In this document: one piece after another, positions 19,504 to 20,563 of the stretch
Numbering within the stretch: position 1 is the stretch's first letter
Layout: the number at the start of each line of letters is the position of its first letter
Virus record (IMG/VR): IMGVR_UViG_3300045135_000261
Span: 1-20,563 of that record
From: a virus
Length of the DNA stretch: 20,563 nucleotides
Direction: 5' to 3' (one strand)
Translations under genes and position numbers: made by a program
The notes under the pieces: model-generated
What the model saw: the letters and a program-made list of their open reading frames with translations, nothing else
Told to the model about the DNA's origin: nothing
Databases searched by the model: none

Positions 19504-20563
19504 CGCTTGCCACCCTGCGTAACCTCAAGGCGCGGGATGCCGAAGCGCCAGTTGGTTGGACGCGCCGCGTCAACGCGCATCCGAGCCTGACGGCCAGAGA
19601 AGCGGACGCTTGTCGGGTTGGTCATGGTATACGGGCCGTGCGATGTCTCCGACCCATTGGGGTATAGCCGCGTCTTGAACGTCAGCGTCACGTCACCTTG
19701 CGTCAACTCGTCAGGGATTAGCTTCTTGGCGTTGAACGTAAACTCGCCGTCACCGAAATTCGCGGGGCCAGTTTCGGCGTAAACCGCTGACGTGCCAAAG
19801 TTAAAGCCAGTCTCGTGATTGTATAGGTCGCCTGTCTCGTCCGCCCAGATAGGCGCGCGGAATACACCACGGTCAACGCCAGACGTGCGGTTCAGCTTTC
19901 CAATTAGCCAATGGCCCTCTTGGTAATCGAACGCGACATACGAGTCCACCTCAACGCTGTTTTCGGAGGCATAGAACCACCATACCTCAGCATTTTGGCC
20001 ATTCGACACAGCCCACGACTTGCTGATCTGCGCAGGGTTTACGTCATTAAACACAAAGTCATGCACCTCGCATGGAAGCTCGCGGACGCTTGACCCGTCA
20101 AAGACGAAGAAGCCGTTGGCCCCCATCCAGAACACGCCCGCGTCTGTCGCGGCAACCGCCTTACGGGCAATCAGGCCACATGCAGTGCCGATACGCTCAA
20201 ACTGATACACGAAGGGCGGGCCAACATATTGCGCGCGGTGAGCGTCAATATCGGTCAGCACAAGCGTCTGGCCCGCTGTCCGCACAGCGGCCATGCACTG
20301 GCCAACGGTCTGTAGGATTTGGCTGCCCGCCTGATTGGTCGATGCGGGCGTCCAAAGAGTATTGTTCTCTTGGTCGCACCATTGCACCTTGCGCGGGTCG
20401 CCGCCTGCGCCGAGTGCGAAGATGAAGCGTTCCTCTGTTACAGTCAGGCCGAGGCAGTTGACTGGCGCATTGGTGATTGCCGCCGCAGGCGTGCCAGTGC
20501 CGAGCTGCCACTCGTATAGCTTGCCGTCAGCGTATGAACAGGCCACGAGATATTCGCCCCAGT
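19500..20563 (-). CDS. Packaged DNA stabilisation protein, P22 gp10-like beta-propeller (N-terminus outside window)
   Basis: The frame is open to the right edge (W-G-E-Y-L-V before ACSYADGKLYEW), so the gene is 5'-truncated; the GTG at 20544-20546 is internal. The visible 354 residues contain repeated blade-like strands: GLTVTEERFIFALGAGG, LVLTDIDAHRAQYVG, VFWMGANGFFVFDGSSVREL, VWWFYASENSVEVDSYVAFD and TGDLYNHETGF. This matches the gp10 family (a propeller below the portal and adaptor that plugs the tail). The C-terminus is a separate strand-rich domain ending EVTQGGKR. It should keep packaged DNA in and link the adaptor ring to the tail needle. The next gene is coupled through ATGA. Confidence 0.75.
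   Translation of the reverse strand, partial: WGEYLVACSYADGKLYEWQLGTGTPAAAITNAPVNCLGLTVTEERFIFALGAGGDPRKVQWCDQENNTLWTPASTNQAGSQILQTVGQCMAAVRTAGQTLVLTDIDAHRAQYVGPPFVYQFERIGTACGLIARKAVAATDAGVFWMGANGFFVFDGSSVRELPCEVHDFVFNDVNPAQISKSWAVSNGQNAEVWWFYASENSVEVDSYVAFDYQEGHWLIGKLNRTSGVDRGVFRAPIWADETGDLYNHETGFNFGTSAVYAETGPANFGDGEFTFNAKKLIPDELTQGDVTLTFKTRLYPNGSETSHGPYTMTNPTSVRFSGRQARMRVDAARPTNWRFGIPRLEVTQGGKR

Noticed and set aside
1-20563. CRISPR array, tRNA genes, integrase with attachment sites, insertion sequence
   Set aside because: I found no spaced direct repeats, cloverleaf-like sequence, transposase, recombinase motif or terminal inverted repeats. The visible genes are all phage-like.

Overview
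The window is part of the genome of a short-tailed (podovirus-like) double-stranded DNA phage. It carries a P22-type head and ejection gene set: a portal of 726 residues (P22 gp1 is about the same size), a scaffold, a DUF5309-type coat protein, a gp10-like DNA-stabilisation protein, and three large proteins in the position of the ejection proteins. The host is most likely an alphaproteobacterium, perhaps a marine member of Rhodobacterales. That guess rests on the GTA-type three-TM holin family, the moderately high GC and the general style of the small genes. No tRNA, rRNA, integrase, terminase or CRISPR array is visible.

Layout, left to right. (1) 1-1531, leftward: six tiny to small coupled genes and one cut by the window edge, read from a promoter near 1557-1585 that has a long palindrome between its -35 and -10. 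(2) 1620-1647: a bidirectional terminator. (3) 1670-6746, leftward: the early replication operon, in the order RHH regulator, Hjc-like resolvase, RecB/Cas4-like nuclease, probable SSB, AEP primase-helicase fusion and PAPS-reductase-like PP-loop protein. (4) 6747-6882: a divergent control region with one promoter each way and a perfect 12-bp palindrome inside the rightward promoter. (5) 6883-7271, rightward: a 29-residue membrane peptide coupled to a small winged-helix protein. (6) 7270-7303: a strong terminator for leftward transcription. (7) 7401-7802, rightward: a lone PD-(D/E)XK nuclease gene whose own terminator hairpin lies inside its last codons; it meets the endolysin tail to tail. (8) 7785-20563, leftward: the late operon. 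In transcription order it runs gp10-like protein, jelly-roll protein, GNAT-like protein, S74-domain protein, lytic transglycosylase, large ejection-like protein, portal, a 76-residue protein, scaffold, coat, two small proteins, then a lysis cassette (45-aa TM peptide, 88-aa coiled-coil TM protein, holin, GH108 endolysin).

How it fits together. Early leftward transcripts make the RHH protein, which may repress the rightward promoter through the palindrome, together with a compact replisome: fused primase-helicase, SSB, recombination nuclease and junction resolvase. The late operon, whose promoter lies outside the window, makes virions and lyses the cell, and is expected to stop at 7270-7303 after running antisense through the lone nuclease gene. 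Most adjacent late genes are joined by ATGA, GTGA or TAATG overlaps, so translational coupling is the rule.

The points most worth a second look are the S74 self-cleaving domain on an ejection-type protein, the terminator inside the lone nuclease gene, the RHH/operator divergent switch, the palindrome-bearing promoter in front of the tiny genes, and the PAPS-reductase-like gene in the replication operon.
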